DNA of 64,000 nucleotides from positions 7,220,001 through 7,284,000 of the forward strand of contig NC_132971.1 in the NCBI RefSeq assembly GCF_047496725.1, written 5' to 3'. The notes under the pieces are model-generated. The model searched no databases and had not been told where the DNA came from. It worked only from the letters and a program-made list of their open reading frames with translations. The DNA comes from Anoplolepis gracilipes. Taxonomy: Eukaryota; Arthropoda; Insecta; Hymenoptera; Formicidae. The position numbers and the translations under genes were made by a program. Below are positions 46,901-59,920 of this stretch, piece by piece. Each line of letters starts with the position of its first letter. Position 1 is the first letter of the stretch.

Positions 46901-49900
46901 ACTAAAGGAACTTGATATTTCTTATTTTTCCTTTTTGCTAATATTTGAATATTTAAGGAATTATTAATTTTAGAGTACATCTAATGCGTCGTCTACAATG
47001 ACAGCAAGTAGTACAGAGTACAGAATAAGCAGTAAGCAGTACGAAATGGGATTCGTTCATTTCGTCGGGAGTAACGATGCATAATACTTTTTCTCTATAA
47101 AATTCTATTATCAGAAATTGTCATTCTATTAAAAAAAATAAATAAATGAAATTTGTTTTTCAAATCTTCTTTATATGTCTTCATCCATAACAAACTATAT
47201 GATGTGCATTTTAAAACCGTTGAATCATCTAGCTTGAATCTTTTAAAGTAACAGAAATATCTCGGATAGACAGAATTAGTAAACCATTCTGTATATAATC
47301 ATGATAAAATATATTTGCTTTAACTGTAACGAGAGAAAAACATGGGTGGAATTTGAATTAAGCCGTGAATCGTGTGTTTATTTATATGTTATGTACGTCC
47401 GAATTAAATTTACAATTTTTCCGCGGATTTTAGATGACGCATGAGTGTAAATCTACAGTTTTTTTAGACAATTTTTTTTTATATTATCGCATCGACATAC
47501 ATATTCTATTATTTGGTGATGCAGCTTAGTGAAAATTTTTTTTGCGCGCGAACAATGCATTGTGTTTGGAATCGGATTTTAAACGCGTAGAATGCACCGA
47601 AAATTTTTGTGGCGTCAGTCGTATAATATTGGTATTGGATTTACCTGTACAACGGAATATACAAATCATAACGTGAATGGGAAACGACCGGCAAAATGAA
47701 TGCCCGACGAGGTTTACGAGGTCTCGATTATTCCATGTTACGTGTTGGCTGAATTATAAATTCGTTGTAGCGATATCCATTTGTTCCATATAAGATTTAT
47801 CTTTTCTATACACCAAATATTTACATATACATGGTATGTTTTTTCGCATCAATTAATTGTACTGGTGTATAACAATAATTCCGGTGATAAAGTAACCCCA
47901 GAGGCTTTGTGTAAAAGATATATTGAATATTTGCGCTATAGTACAGAGAATTTTCGTTCGTAAAAGTACGGATAGAGAAAGAGACACACATAGACAACGT
48001 TACTCGAACAATTGTGTCCGTGAATTCCGAGCAATTATTTTTAGATTGAAATCACCATTCGCCAATATGTATTTCTACGTCTATGGTAATTCAATCGTGG
48101 AAACGTTCGATTGTATTGGCATGTCAGAAACAGCCGACCTCGATTTTACTAAATCGGAGATATCACATATCTTAAAATCAATTTATCTACAAAAATCGAG
48201 GAAACACACAGCAAATAGGTATGTGTGCGTGATTTAAACTTATTTTTTAACTTACGAATACATATGAAATACAAAACATTCAGTTGAAATTTTTGACATT
48301 TCAACGGCATGAAATGTGAAAAGGTAAAAGCGTAAGGTAAGAGAAATTTAATTGAAATTATCGATAAACAATGCGCTTAATTAATACTGTTGACATAGAA
48401 AATTGAAGCCAGTGTTGCTCACAAGCCAATTAATTGCCGGTACTCTAATGAAACTAGATGAAAACTTCTCTGGAGGTACACACTTCGCATAACTCGATTC
48501 TCAACTGTCCCGGCTTGCAATCTATCGTTCTAAATGTTTTTGATTAATAAGACTTTGCCTCGACTCGTCGAAAGGGCGAAATCGCCGATTCCAGGACGAA
48601 TTATCGAAATTATCGTGGATTATGATTCACGCGGGATTCTGGACTTCGAACTCGAAATGAGAATCCGACGAGAGACTTTTGGATACACGATTCAATATTC
48701 TCGAGGGAAAATTGATAGTTCATTTACGATATTGGGATGTACGACGGGATTTACTATTGTTCTCTCTAAATTGTTCGAGTGTACTCGATGAGCTTTCAAG
48801 GGATTACAATCTACCGTCAGAGACTCTCTAGAGGCAACTCAGTGTCGTGTACACACAGACTGGCATATTAACACCTCGGCCGATCATTTGTCATACATAT
48901 TCCATGCTGCACAAACGAATATCTTCCTATCTCAATCAAGTAAACTTTGGAATATATCCATAAATCTCACGGAGCCTTCACATGTTTGTAGAGATTTCGT
49001 ATGGATTATCTTGGGATTATCAGAGTGTAACACTTTACCGCCCAAGATATGTACATTTATAATACTTGTGGTAAATTAATATGTTATTAATTTTAAACGT
49101 CTGAAGAGTGATCCTTAGATCTCAAAATTTGAATCCGTCGAAACAATATTAAATTATGTCCAAGTCTTCGGATCTGTATAATAATGGTACGATATTACAT
49201 GCAATATTCAAGATAGCATTTGTATAATGAGGCAATACCCTAGACACTACATACGCCTGCATACGAAACGTGCAATTTGTCATTCTCAGCGTGGTGTATG
49301 CACTTACATCGTTCCATCAAAACGCTACCGCAGTGTCACGCTATATGTATATGCATTATACGATCTTTCATTTAGAAAATATTATCTCGATGCATCCTCA
49401 GATCCATAATCCGATGCAACCGCATTAAGCGATATCGCTGTCTCGTGCAATTTTCATGATTGATGAGGATGCTGCGGATAATAGGCTCGTGCAGAGAGCT
49501 CACAGTGACTTTCGATCGTACAAGCGAATCCATTTCGCACGGGTACTTTCCTGTTAAGTTTAGTGCTGTATGATGGGATCTAGTAAAAAAGACGATGAAG
49601 TAAATCGTAAACGTAAAATGATTGAAGAGAAATAACTTTCTACATTTTATTCCGGCACGTGGCTGCAATAAATGACATGATTGCGTCATAATTCAACAAT
49701 ATTTTGTACGGTCCTTCTATGAATAGCAAAATGATCGAAAATTATGCGCGAATGACAAATGGCCTGTCTCATATAAATTGAAGATATTTAACGGCATTCG
49801 ATGTGTTTGGCGTTTCATTGTCGAATCTGTACATCTCGTACGCTCGTTGAACATTTCCCGATAATTAGACTCGTGAGAATTCATTCCAAGCATCCGTTCG

Positions 49901-52900
49901 GGATTTGAGTAATAGGTAACTCGGGACTTGAGTAATTAGTTTCAACGAATAGTTCCACTACGGATGTGAATGTGATATAGTTATAGTTAGAAAAAAATTC
50001 TTCTTAATTGATTGAGATATTACATTGAAATGAAGAAAAATCTTTACAGTAGTATCCCGATTTATTCTTAAATGGAATCAGTATGTTATCGCTAAAAAGT
50101 AGTGAATAATCATGATGCTCTTATTTCTAGATTTCTAAGTTAATCTAGCATTGCAAGTTAAAAAATCTAATTGAAAGTATCAGTTAGAGATAATGACTGT
50201 TTAGATGGATGATATTTTAAAATCTTATAATATTAAAATATTATTTTAAAATGTACGTTATACATATATTTAAAAAATTAAAATTTTTATATTCTTAAAT
50301 TATCTTTTTTTTGAAAATAATTCTAATGAATTAATATTAAGACTTTTACGACAAATACTCATGTCATGTATAATTTCGATTTTTTAAACAAATTTATCTA
50401 GTTAAAAATAGTAATTACATAACTATAGTATGTGTAGAAGCTCTCACAAAAAATAGCAATAAAGTAAATAGAAAAAGTTTTAAAAAATTACATTTTGCAA
50501 GTATATACAATTATTTCTGATTTTTCAGTGAAATCTCACTGTTACAAGTGAGACATATGACGAAGGAGTGTGCAAAGAGTATAAGTATTTCCACTAAAAA
50601 TCAGTGAAATACTCGCTGATCTTCGAAATCTTGTTCGCTTTAATCAGTGATGTTTACTGATTCAGTTTAAGAGAGTGCTGTCGTCATAGTTTGACATTAT
50701 ATCGGCATATTTAATTTTGTTTGCTCAACACGCCCTGTGCATCGAATTACTTTGAAGGCATAAGATCTTAAATTGACTGGAGTATCGCGAAGTTTCCACC
50801 CGCTTTTGCATAATACATGTAAATGCGGCATCATTCTTGCTCCTTCACCGTCCCGTAATCTGGGAAGATGCAGAGCCTCTTTCTCATAAAACGCGACGCG
50901 ATACCGACTTACGTAGCGTCTGGAATAACATACTCGCGTTGCATACGAGAATTTCCGGTTGAGCTGCATAGGCGAGATCCGCCATAGAACGATAGCGCAG
51001 ATCCGAACTCATGAGTTTCCCTATTTGCGTCCCTCGAGGAAATCTTGTAAAGCAATCTCCTTTCCTCGTGAATTATAATAGAATTCGATAGAATGACGTT
51101 AACCTATTTTAGTCTTGTCGCGTGTCGAAACTTAAATTCTTTTGACGGTGTTTCGCGAGCAAATCTCATTTACAAAGGAATGATATTAACCGCAGTGCTA
51201 GCCAGCACGGGGTTTTACACAAATTCCTCTAGTTATCACAACAATACTGTCACGAACGTTAAATAGGTGCGCGCCACGTCAGCTAGAAAATCATGTCAAC
51301 GCGTCCGGTACATGTACCTACATGTACTTCCGGGTCACATCCGCCCAATACATTTTCACCGAGAGACAACCTCGGCCGTGTAATTCGCTATACATTCCTA
51401 TCCAGATATCTCTACGGTCTACGGGAATGTCACTGCCGGGTTCACTCGGAGCCAATTATAACTATGGATGTACGCATAAATCATTTGAAAGAATGTGCTC
51501 GGAAAAGAAATTTACAATTTTTAATATTTAAACAAGAAATATGCGAATTTAGCAGAATTTATAGCTGCTTCGTCCATATAATATAATTATGAATTATGAA
51601 TTATGGCATTTAACAGTGTAATTACGATATCTATATAATTTAATTATAAAAATATTTTTTTTCTTTATTTTTTTAATTATTGGTAATATTTTCATCGTTG
51701 TATCATTAATTTACATTTTTCAAATGAAATTAGTATTATCATTGAGATCAAAAGGTTTCCGTTATAAAAATATAACATTGAGAACGTTAAAATCTCATTA
51801 AGATAAGAATGGATTAGTAGTAGTTATTATTGTCATATCAGTGAAATATTTCATGGGAAAGCAAACAATATTTTCATTGAAAATCATTGATTTTCCCTGA
51901 AATGTTGTCACTACTTTAATCTCAGTGATATTTTCACTGATTTAATTTCAGAGAGTAAGTCATTAAAGAATCTAGAACTACTATAACATATTGAAACGTT
52001 CTTAAAATCATTTACGATAAGAATTTTAATCTATACGTAATACACATACATATCGCGTTCACATATATTGCATTCTCATCAGGTTCTCTCATGCTCTAAA
52101 TATAACTCGCTATAAATAACGATATCACAAGCCACATATCTCTGTCAGTAAGATCACGAGAGTCAGGATTCGCCCGGGATTTTGTTCGCAGCATCGGAGC
52201 TACTCGAAATTCAATATCCATTGTATGGAGCATCCGGTGAGCTGCGTCTCGACAGGTGGACCAGTCACGAGGCTGCGACAGAACAGCGTGTTCGTGGGTT
52301 CGAGTACGTCGTTGCTACTGACCAGCCACGAGACGCCTCGACGCGCCAAAAGTGCGTTCGATCTGCAATCGTTGGTGCACGCGGAGTGCGCGGATGAAGA
52401 GGAACGCGACGATGACACTCTGAGGACCCTCCGATCCATAGGTGAGACGTCGCGGCTGGTGCAACGCGATCGACGACCCAGCGTTTATCAGTTCGACCGT
52501 ATGGACGTTCTGGCGAGGCCGGCGTTGCAGCGGGATCGTGGCATGAGTATCTGTCAGTTCGATCGGACGGACGTTTTGGCGAGACCGGCGCTACAGCGGG
52601 ATCGTGGCATGAGCATCTGTCACTTCGACAGGACGGATGTTCTGGCAAGGCCCACGCTGCAGCGAGATCGTGGTATGAGCATCTGTCACTTCGACCGGAC
52701 GGACGTTCTGGCAAGGCCGACGCTGCAGCGCGATCGCGGCAACAGCGTCTGTCACTTTGACAGGACGGACGTTCTGGCGAGACCCACGTTTCCGTCCGGT
52801 AAATCCTTGCTGCGGGAGAGACGCGTTAGCGTGTGCAACTTTCTGGAAAGATACGAGGATGCGTACGGTAGGAATTCGTTGCAACGGGACCGACGGTTGA

Positions 52901-53115
52901 GCGTGAGTAATGTCGACAAGATCGAGACTCTGGGGAGATCCTTGTCGCCCAGGGACTTCCGCAGCAGCGTCAACAACTCGCTTGACAGCCGGCAAGACAG
53001 TCTCGCGAGATGTAGCGCGATCATAGAAAGGAACAGCTCCGTGCATCACTTTGATCGTCCGTCTTGCAGCAAGACGCCCGACGTCGTTCTCGGATACAAA
53101 GCGACGTGCGTTTAA
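40977..53115 (+). CDS. Unidentified single-pass membrane protein with a repeat-rich cytoplasmic tail (5' partial)
   Basis: Four coding exons are joined: 40977-41075 (or -41079), 41252-41365, 43598-43785 and 52192-53115. Phases agree for the last three. The ectodomain fragment includes an NVT glycosylation site and VELREAPDAIVVGS. Exon 3 encodes one 20-residue membrane span (LIVILVLVLWVAAIALFF) followed by a basic stop-transfer NRWGKIR. The tail continues LEPYQPKFQQQ, RSYSKFNIHC and KSAFDLQSLV. It then has five 22-residue tandem repeats with RxRxxS sites, and ends GYKATCV. The membrane segment and juxtamembrane layout loosely recall FNDC4/5-type proteins, but I do not claim homology. For exon 1, a donor at 41076 reads one frame; a donor at 41080 reads another (EENISLWREAIDPDDM...LMEAVYNVTK) with more natural codon use. 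The signal-peptide exon was not found. The 8.4-kb intron is the longest intron in the window with both ends defined. Confidence 0.6.
41366..43597 (+). other. Intron between exons 2 and 3 of the membrane-protein gene
   Basis: The 2.2-kb intron begins GTGAGA after CCCGACG and ends TATGCAG before GAACAGG. It is AT-rich. The open frames at 41704, 41819, 42615 and 42995 are without recognisable content. Confidence 0.7.
44409..44437. repeat. (CT)n microsatellite
   Basis: About 14 CT dinucleotides within the 8.4-kb intron. Confidence 0.9.
45494..45966. repeat. Inverted pair of a diverged, formerly coding-like repeat
   Basis: The arm 45494-45562 (minus-strand sense) and the arm 45899-45966 (plus-strand sense) are about 75-80% alike by eye. 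Both can be read as LEKMA-x-x-GI-x-E. The plus-strand copy needs a single-base shift at its start. The spacer is AT-rich with weaker inverted similarity. It could be a foldback element or two fragments of a degraded gene or transposon in inverse orientation. Confidence 0.5.
50518..50682. repeat. Interspersed repeat, copy A (TCAGTGA-rich)
   Basis: The repeat has multiple TCAGTGA/TCACTGA words and ends CTTTAATCAGTGATGTTTAC, TGATTCAG, TTTAAGAGAGT. Copy B at 51838-51957 ends in the same order of motifs. It is non-coding. Confidence 0.55.
51838..51957. repeat. Interspersed repeat, copy B (TCAGTGA-rich)
   Basis: This is a diverged relative of 50518-50682 with the same motif order: TCAGTGAAAT near the left, then CTTTAATCTCAGTGATATTT, CACTGATTTAA and TTTCAGAGAGT at the right. 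No target duplication could be defined. Confidence 0.55.
52459..52788 (+). repeat. Coding minisatellite: five 66-bp (22-aa) units
   Basis: The five units encode the pattern LQRDRGMSIC followed by [QH]FDRTDVLARP[AT]. The first is the most diverged (VQRDRRPSVYQFDRMDVLARPA) and units 3 and 4 are identical in protein. DNA differences are mostly synonymous, so the units are not all freshly copied. Two degenerate copies of the RDRxxS part follow at RERRVSV and RDRRLSV. The array lies in the predicted cytoplasmic tail. Confidence 0.95.
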
Positions 53116-55441
53116 CCCGTGGACTACAACCTTCGGGACCGAGGAAATAACGCCATTAACGTTCTCTTACAACGGTCTCCAGTCCCGGGATCTATTTTGG
53201 ACGAAATACGGCTGTGAAAATTCCTTTGGCTATTCGCTTAGTCTCTCTTGACAGCTTTATCATCTATATTTTTTTATATTTTTTATAAGTTTTTCTGAAA
53301 AAGAGCATCGACCTTCAAATATATTAGTTGCAAACTCCTACCAAAAATCCTTATCAAAGTAGGGTGCGCTAGCTATCGTCTTCTTCAACAGGATGTTACG
53401 GTTTCCCTCATTTCCTCTTTGATAAACGTCGATTTCGGGCTCGCTTCGCGAAAGAGAAGTCTTGTAGTCTGAGTCAAAGAGTCGTTTCGGGTCTGAAAAT
53501 TCTCTCACGTGTAAAAATATACGTCGGATCTTTAAAAATCCTGTGAAAATTGGAAGCGAGCTGATTCCGACACGCAATAGAAACGCGAACGACGAAGGGC
53601 GTTTTCCGTTGTACTTTTTCTCTATTTTTCTCTTTTTTTATTTTTGTTGTATTTTTTTTCGCTGAAGGGCTGGTAATGAAACCACCTACCGCGCTTCGAT
53701 ACGGCTCGCCTCATGAATGATACATGATGGAGATGGATTCGGCGGGAAAAGGCCGTTAAATTTCCGTTCGTTACTCGACGATTCGTTAACCGTATATATT
53801 TTCGACAATTCTGCGTCTCGAATAATGAAATCGTATAATTCTAAGGGACATAGCCGCGAGTATAACTGTTCCATAACGATTAAATACGTGCGCGGAATTA
53901 TTGCGTACGAAATCGTTTTATCTTGAAGCAGCCCGGAATGTTTAATTCGCAAAGTCTAACGAGCAGAGTATAATTAATCCTAGAAAAAGGAGCTTTAAAA
54001 ATTGATCGACCAATTTTTTTTTTTTTTTTTTTTTATTCCTGTCTCTCTCTTGCTCTCTGTCTTTATGGTTGTAGGCATAATTATAGGCGGAGATCTCCTC
54101 CCTTTCTCTCTCTTACTCTCTTCCTCCTCGAAATGTAATCCACGTAGGAACAAACCGTTGAGATTACTCTATTCTTCTCGGAGATCTCGTATACACACTT
54201 TCTCTACTCGTAAACGTATGTATATACAGGCTCTCACAAATTGTCTGCACACGAAGCAGCATAAATCGCGCAATGGCGCGCTTCGTTCGTTCGATTTACG
54301 AAACTTGTCAACGTCATCGAGCATCAACACGACGAAAGAAACGACATATGCTCAGGGATTATTTAAAAATTTTTACTCGTCAGGAATAGTCTGTCACTCT
54401 AATATAGAATCATTAAACGCAGCAATTAGTTCACACAATTAATACGTTGATTGTCGCTGTACAATTAGATAACTTTGTCCCCGACCATCATATCAACGTG
54501 TATATCAGCTATTTTAATATGCTATTTATGTATAGTTACATATATAATTACTATTTGTATATATAATTATTTTTCATCAAAACTCATGATAAAATTTGAT
54601 ATTTTCTCCTTTAAAAAATCAAGTCGAATTAACTTCGTATTCGGCAATCAACGTGTTAAACATCGTATTCAACAGAGCTTATTGATTTAAACGCTGTCGA
54701 ATAGTTTAACGTAAAGTGTGCTCGTTAATCGCTCTTTGCAGCCATTAATTTGCAAAATGCGTATTTCGCACCTGTTACGAGCGCATGTTTACGTTAACGC
54801 GTAACAGCCATTAAAATCTCATTGTTGTTGTTCAATACGTTTATGATTCTGTCTTTCGATTTAGCGGGAATATCATAATTCTCCGTCATTTAATGCTATC
54901 GTAAAGTACAAAAAGCGTTCAAACCATATATACCTATTCTAAAACCATCGTACGCAATAGAGAAACTAATACTTGCCGTCATATCCATGAATATCCGAGT
55001 TATAATATATAAACGAAATATAATGACATATTTTGAATAAATGATAGATTTACACGATATGTGATGCACGCATACGTACATACTCGTACATATATATGTA
55101 TATGCGCGGGAATTATATTGTCAGATATTTTCGGAGAGCCTACATATTTTTATCTGTCGAGATAAGACGAGTATTTCACTCTTAATAAGGTTACTTAGAT
55201 CTAGTTTCTTCGATATCGGAGAATATATGAAACAAGATCTGCGTTCGGTGCTAGAAGGTTATTAGCAAGATTAATAGTCGTACAAGTGTTTATAGAACCT
55301 ACGAAAGTAAGAAGATGATGTCACTTAAACCGATATGAATATTATCTCCTTTCAATCTGAAAGTCACGCTAAAAGAGAGTTAAAAGGAGAATAAAAAATA
55401 TAATAGGCTCAATGTGGACGTTTCTCAATTTATTAAAGACT

Positions 55442-55487
<46 letters not shown>

Positions 55488-58400
55488 GACAGTTTAATTA
55501 AGATTGCAACTAAAAAATTATCATATAAAAAGAAAAAGAAGTAAGCATGCTTAATTTCGAGCAACACGGAGAAAATAATTTATAATAAAGGAAGCTGTAA
55601 AATTCTCATGCGCATTTATATATATTTATATATGTAAAACTGAGATTGTGAATCCCTTCGTTAATGTATATTACTTTAATTTGGCCTTGACATAATTGCA
55701 CCAATTAAAGGACTGTCAACATTAAGGGGAAACATGCTTACGGTAATTAACACGTTGTTGTCTTAAACCGATCATTGATAATTATGAGATTATATACTGT
55801 TGTAAAATAAAATATGTACTACCTTGAGAAAGAAACATGTGTATTATTTGGCTATTAATCAGATTTTTTGAATATAGTTAGCTCCTTCAGATCGAAATTC
55901 ATTAACAAGGGGACCTTCTAATTAGTCAGTAATAAAACGTAGATTAATGAGATATAAATATTATATATATGTAGTCATCTTCAGACCAAATATATAAGCT
56001 TTAAATTTAAGACTATACAATATAATATAAAGATTAGTAAAAACTATTTATAGATAACATTAATTTCGTGACTTCACATTTTGAAATGCATTCTAATAGA
56101 ATGTTCTTACTTGAAACTTTCGACGATTCAGACTGTTCCAATCAAAAGAATTCTAAGAATGTGTGTATTTTTCATAGATGTCCGATAAGTCCGATAAATG
56201 TTAAGATGTAAAACTTATATATGCATTTTTTTGCACAAAAACGAAGCAAAATAGAAAAATAATGCGTTAGATTTTATGTTGTTAAATTTCTCTTTTGACA
56301 AGCGATAACGTACATTTGTTTTAAATATAGATGTTGCCAAATAATTTTAATTATACAGTAATGATAGAAATATTTCTGGTATTACACTTGAGATTTGTTG
56401 AATATATTAGATGGTTTTATGTGTAATTAGTTTCTTATTTTTTCTTATCCTTATATACAAAGTTTTCAAGAAGGATACTATATCAAAGCATCACGTACGA
56501 ATGAGATTAATGCTAGGCTTTGATATGATAGCATGAATGATTCAAGAGAACCTCGATTTACCCAGAACGACCGAATAAGCGAGATTTGGAATAAGAATGT
56601 TTTTATTACATGAATTAATATTGACGCATCTATATATCATACTATAAGCTGTGTTTTAGACATTAATTTTATTTATATATATAATCATATCATATTTCAG
56701 AGATAATATTATATTACTTTATATTTATTATATGAAGTAATTATAAACGTAAAACTCCGACTAATCGATATACTTATATTAATTATCAATTTTTATTTCC
56801 TACAATTCTGTACAATTGTATGCGTTAGTTCGAACTATTTGAGTAATTTTTGTAGTAAGTTTTGTAAGTGTGCAACTTGTATATTAAATTTTGTAGGGCA
56901 GTATAAGTTTATGAATATGTTATGACTTTTTTTACAATAAATATTTCAAACAATGTCTGAATAAAGGCCTTTATTTCTTAAAGAATATTTCTTTCTAAAT
57001 TTAATGGAGAAAAGTTTCTCCCTTGCGCGTTGCCATTGCGACAATTTTTCAAACTCAGTCGCTAATAGATTAATTCCATCTCCGGATTATTCTATCTCCG
57101 TTATTATTTCCAAAGGACGCGAAATGACACGCCAGAGATAACGTGTCTGTGCGCTTTCATGAACAGCTGGGGAAAATTGTCCTATCGTTATTCGCGATAA
57201 AGTGCGGCGCAGCAATAAACAGTAATGCACAGTCTTCGTGGAGGAACCCCAGCGGTCCACGAAGGCTCTTCCGTTAACCGGAAATTTTCCTGAAAGCTCC
57301 CAATTTCGAAATATCCTGGCAGACCGCACTACGCCTATCGTACAATGATTATGAGACTCGTTATCCTTAAGCCTCTGGATTTTTAAAGAGACGAAGTAGG
57401 GCCGTTTTATTCGCGAAAGGCGCTCTCTTTTCCATCCAATTTTCCAAACTTTAAAATTCAGAAATAAACCTTTTTACGTTTACTGTATTTAATATAGTCA
57501 CTGTTTTATCTTATCTTTTGATAACTCGTTTATTTCTAACAGTTCAAACTTGTTTGTAATGTATTGACACCAAACTGTTTGCGCTGAATTTTATATTCTA
57601 GTTGACCAAGTTGTGTAACGAGGCTTAACTGAGAAAACTATCACAATTGAACTATCATTCCGTATTACACTTGGCATGATATTTCGATATCGATTGGACG
57701 TCGACGCCTGGATTACCTTACTAAACTATTTGAGCGCAAAGGAAACAGACGCCTCAACTGTGTTTAATACGACCTGTCAATATTATCGACGAAACGTCAA
57801 CATATGTATTTAAACAATGCATACAATATACGGTACTTTCTTCTATAACTTTAATCTGTCACACTTTTAACTTTTATTGTGAGATATCTTTCCAATGTAT
57901 CATTGTATGCAGCAAACAAAACTGTAGTTAACCGAGGCGTGTTTTTGCTGCCTGAGAAACGCTCGTTACTTCCGCGCGATTCAGCGATTACGATTCTATG
58001 AAACACGTGAAACAGAAATGTTCGTGAGTATTAAAGTATGAGAAGACAATAAAAAAATATTTATTATATTGTATTGATATTATTTTGTTTATTTAGTTTA
58101 TTTTTAATTTAAACATTTAATTTTATCTGTTTTCTTAAATGGATTACGTTAGCGAGAAATTGAAAAAAAAAATGTACTTTTTTCTCTAAATTTTTGTCTT
58201 AATTAAAATTTAAACTTAAAGTTTTCTCATTCGGCTGGCGTTAGCGCTTGGAGCCGTTTCATCTGAAGACTTTTATCTATTTATCTCGCAGAAATTTAAC
58301 GAATATTTCACATTCCGTGCTTGGGGAAGATAACACAGGCTGGCGGTAACACGTTGTGTGATTATCATTAGAGTTAACATTCTCGAGAAAATTTCTCCTC

Positions 58401-59917
58401 GCTGAGTAAAGCTTTAAGAATTTTATAACTTAACTTTATAACGAAATAAATAATAAAACATTGGAACGCAGTAACTTATAATCCTTAATTTACTTTATAT
58501 CTTAAGTTGCTTAATAATCGTTTTATTAATTTTGTATATACGTACTTCAGAAATTTTGTTAATTATTGCGAAAGTTGAATTTGTTATTAATTGACAAAAA
58601 TAAAAAGAAAAATGTCCCAGAGGGATGATCGATTTTTCTACAGTTACTTGAAAGTTTTTTTAGTTCTTTAACAGATGTATCAGCCGTAAGATCATCACAG
58701 ATGTTTCGAATCGCACGTGACCCTGGAAGGATCGAGAGCTCACAAAATGTGTGGGCTTAACAAAATCAGCATCGGCACGTTCCACTTAAGACTGTTTGCC
58801 TTTTCTCACCGTTCTCAAACAAAGGAAACTAGGACAACTATTTCATTGTTGTGGTTTGCAGCTAAAGGAAATAAGGAAAATAAAACGAAGCGTCTCGGTG
58901 GAGGCAGGCGAACGCAGACGAGATGAGGGACTCGTGAAGAAATGAGATAACAATCCGCTAGCAGCTATCAAAAGTTTCGTTGCGACAGGACGCAAAACAG
59001 CGACTGGAAAGAAGGTATCCCAGAAGATTTCGTTTTCTGAAAGGTAAGACTTTTTTCGTTAAATGTCGTGCATTTTATGAAACTTTTATTAAACTTTTTC
59101 CAAACTCTTCTGCAACGAAAAAGAAAAGGATACTGAAATGTATTAGTAGAAACTTTTTCTTTATTTAATAAATACTTTTTCTTTATTTAATTAATATTTA
59201 TATGTATATTATTTGTAATATTATTTTTCGTAGCCTTATATGAAAAGATATGTATCTATTGTTTATTATTTATATTTTAAAAATTATTATATATTTTTTT
59301 TTTCTCTTTTTATATCATTTTTGGATAACAAATTTAAAAAATTATTTAATATTTTTGATTTCGTAATATATTTTATTAGCTAAAGCTTAATCTAGATAAA
59401 AGCTTAACCTAGATAAAAGTTTTCTTTGCATGTATACGCCAAGTTCTTATCATTACAATCATGCAAATATTACATAATAGCTACTTATGACTTATTGTAA
59501 AGCATATCTTGTACGTGATTCAAGTCGTTCAATGCAGTCAAAAAGCAATAAAATTAAATTAAGCATAGGGCTCATAAAATTTGTATCGCTACGAATAAAT
59601 ATTGTACCGTAAAGTGGACTCTATTTAATTCGAAGAGAGTCCGCGCTATATTATACAATTAGGCGAGTTAGCCGGGACGATGAAAGGAAACAATCTCAAG
59701 CTCTGTTTTTGACAATGAAATAGATATGATTTATGAAGGTCGGACATTTACGATGTAGTGATGGGGAAGTGGTTTCCTTTTAAAGATTATTGAGGATGAT
59801 TCGATTCAAGGATACGACGTCTCACCTTGACATCATTTCACATCCGCAAAGATTAACTATATCACTTCCGATAGTGTTACACAATATCACAAAATATTTT
59901 ACAATCGCTATTAACTA
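53116..59917. other. 3' UTR and intergenic sequence after the membrane-protein gene
   Basis: The stop codon is at 53113-53115. The 3' UTR end is uncertain; AATAAA occurs at about 55035, 55390 and 56936. No further coding exon is supported. A long T tract (54015-54034) is followed by a moderately open frame (54002-54442) with no recognisable domain. A TC microsatellite lies at 55447-55483. Slightly GC-richer patches (57000-57420, 58680-59040) have open frames on one strand or the other but no family signature. Confidence 0.5.
55447..55483. repeat. (TC)n microsatellite
   Basis: About 18 uninterrupted TC dinucleotides. Confidence 0.95.
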
Positions 59918-59920
59918 TTA

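Larger units (their letters stand above)
43786..52191 (+). other. 8.4-kb intron of the membrane-protein gene
   Basis: The intron runs from GTAAGT after CTTCAG to TTTGTTCGCAG before CATCGG. It contains a CT microsatellite (44409-44437), inverted repeat arms at 45494-45562 and 45899-45966, and two diverged copies of an interspersed repeat (about 50518-50680 and 51838-51957). Stretches of higher complexity at 48500-48800 and 50700-51480 have open frames but no domains I recognise. They could hold regulatory sequence. Confidence 0.6.

Noticed and set aside
48534..48791. 85-codon plus-strand frame of higher complexity in the 8.4-kb intron
   Set aside because: No splice sites frame it and no protein family is recognised; it may be a conserved non-coding patch.
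52265..53049. Long minus-strand frames opposite the repeat exon
   Set aside because: They are shadows of the plus-strand tandem repeat; splice acceptor, phase and repeat structure fit only the plus strand.
54002..54442. 146-codon frame downstream of the membrane-protein gene
   Set aside because: It begins in a poly-T tract that creates an artificial hydrophobic start, and the rest is low-information Ser/Arg-rich sequence in a likely 3' UTR.
57087..57329. Minus-strand 80-codon frame in a GC-richer patch
   Set aside because: No motif, no start context and no neighbouring exons.
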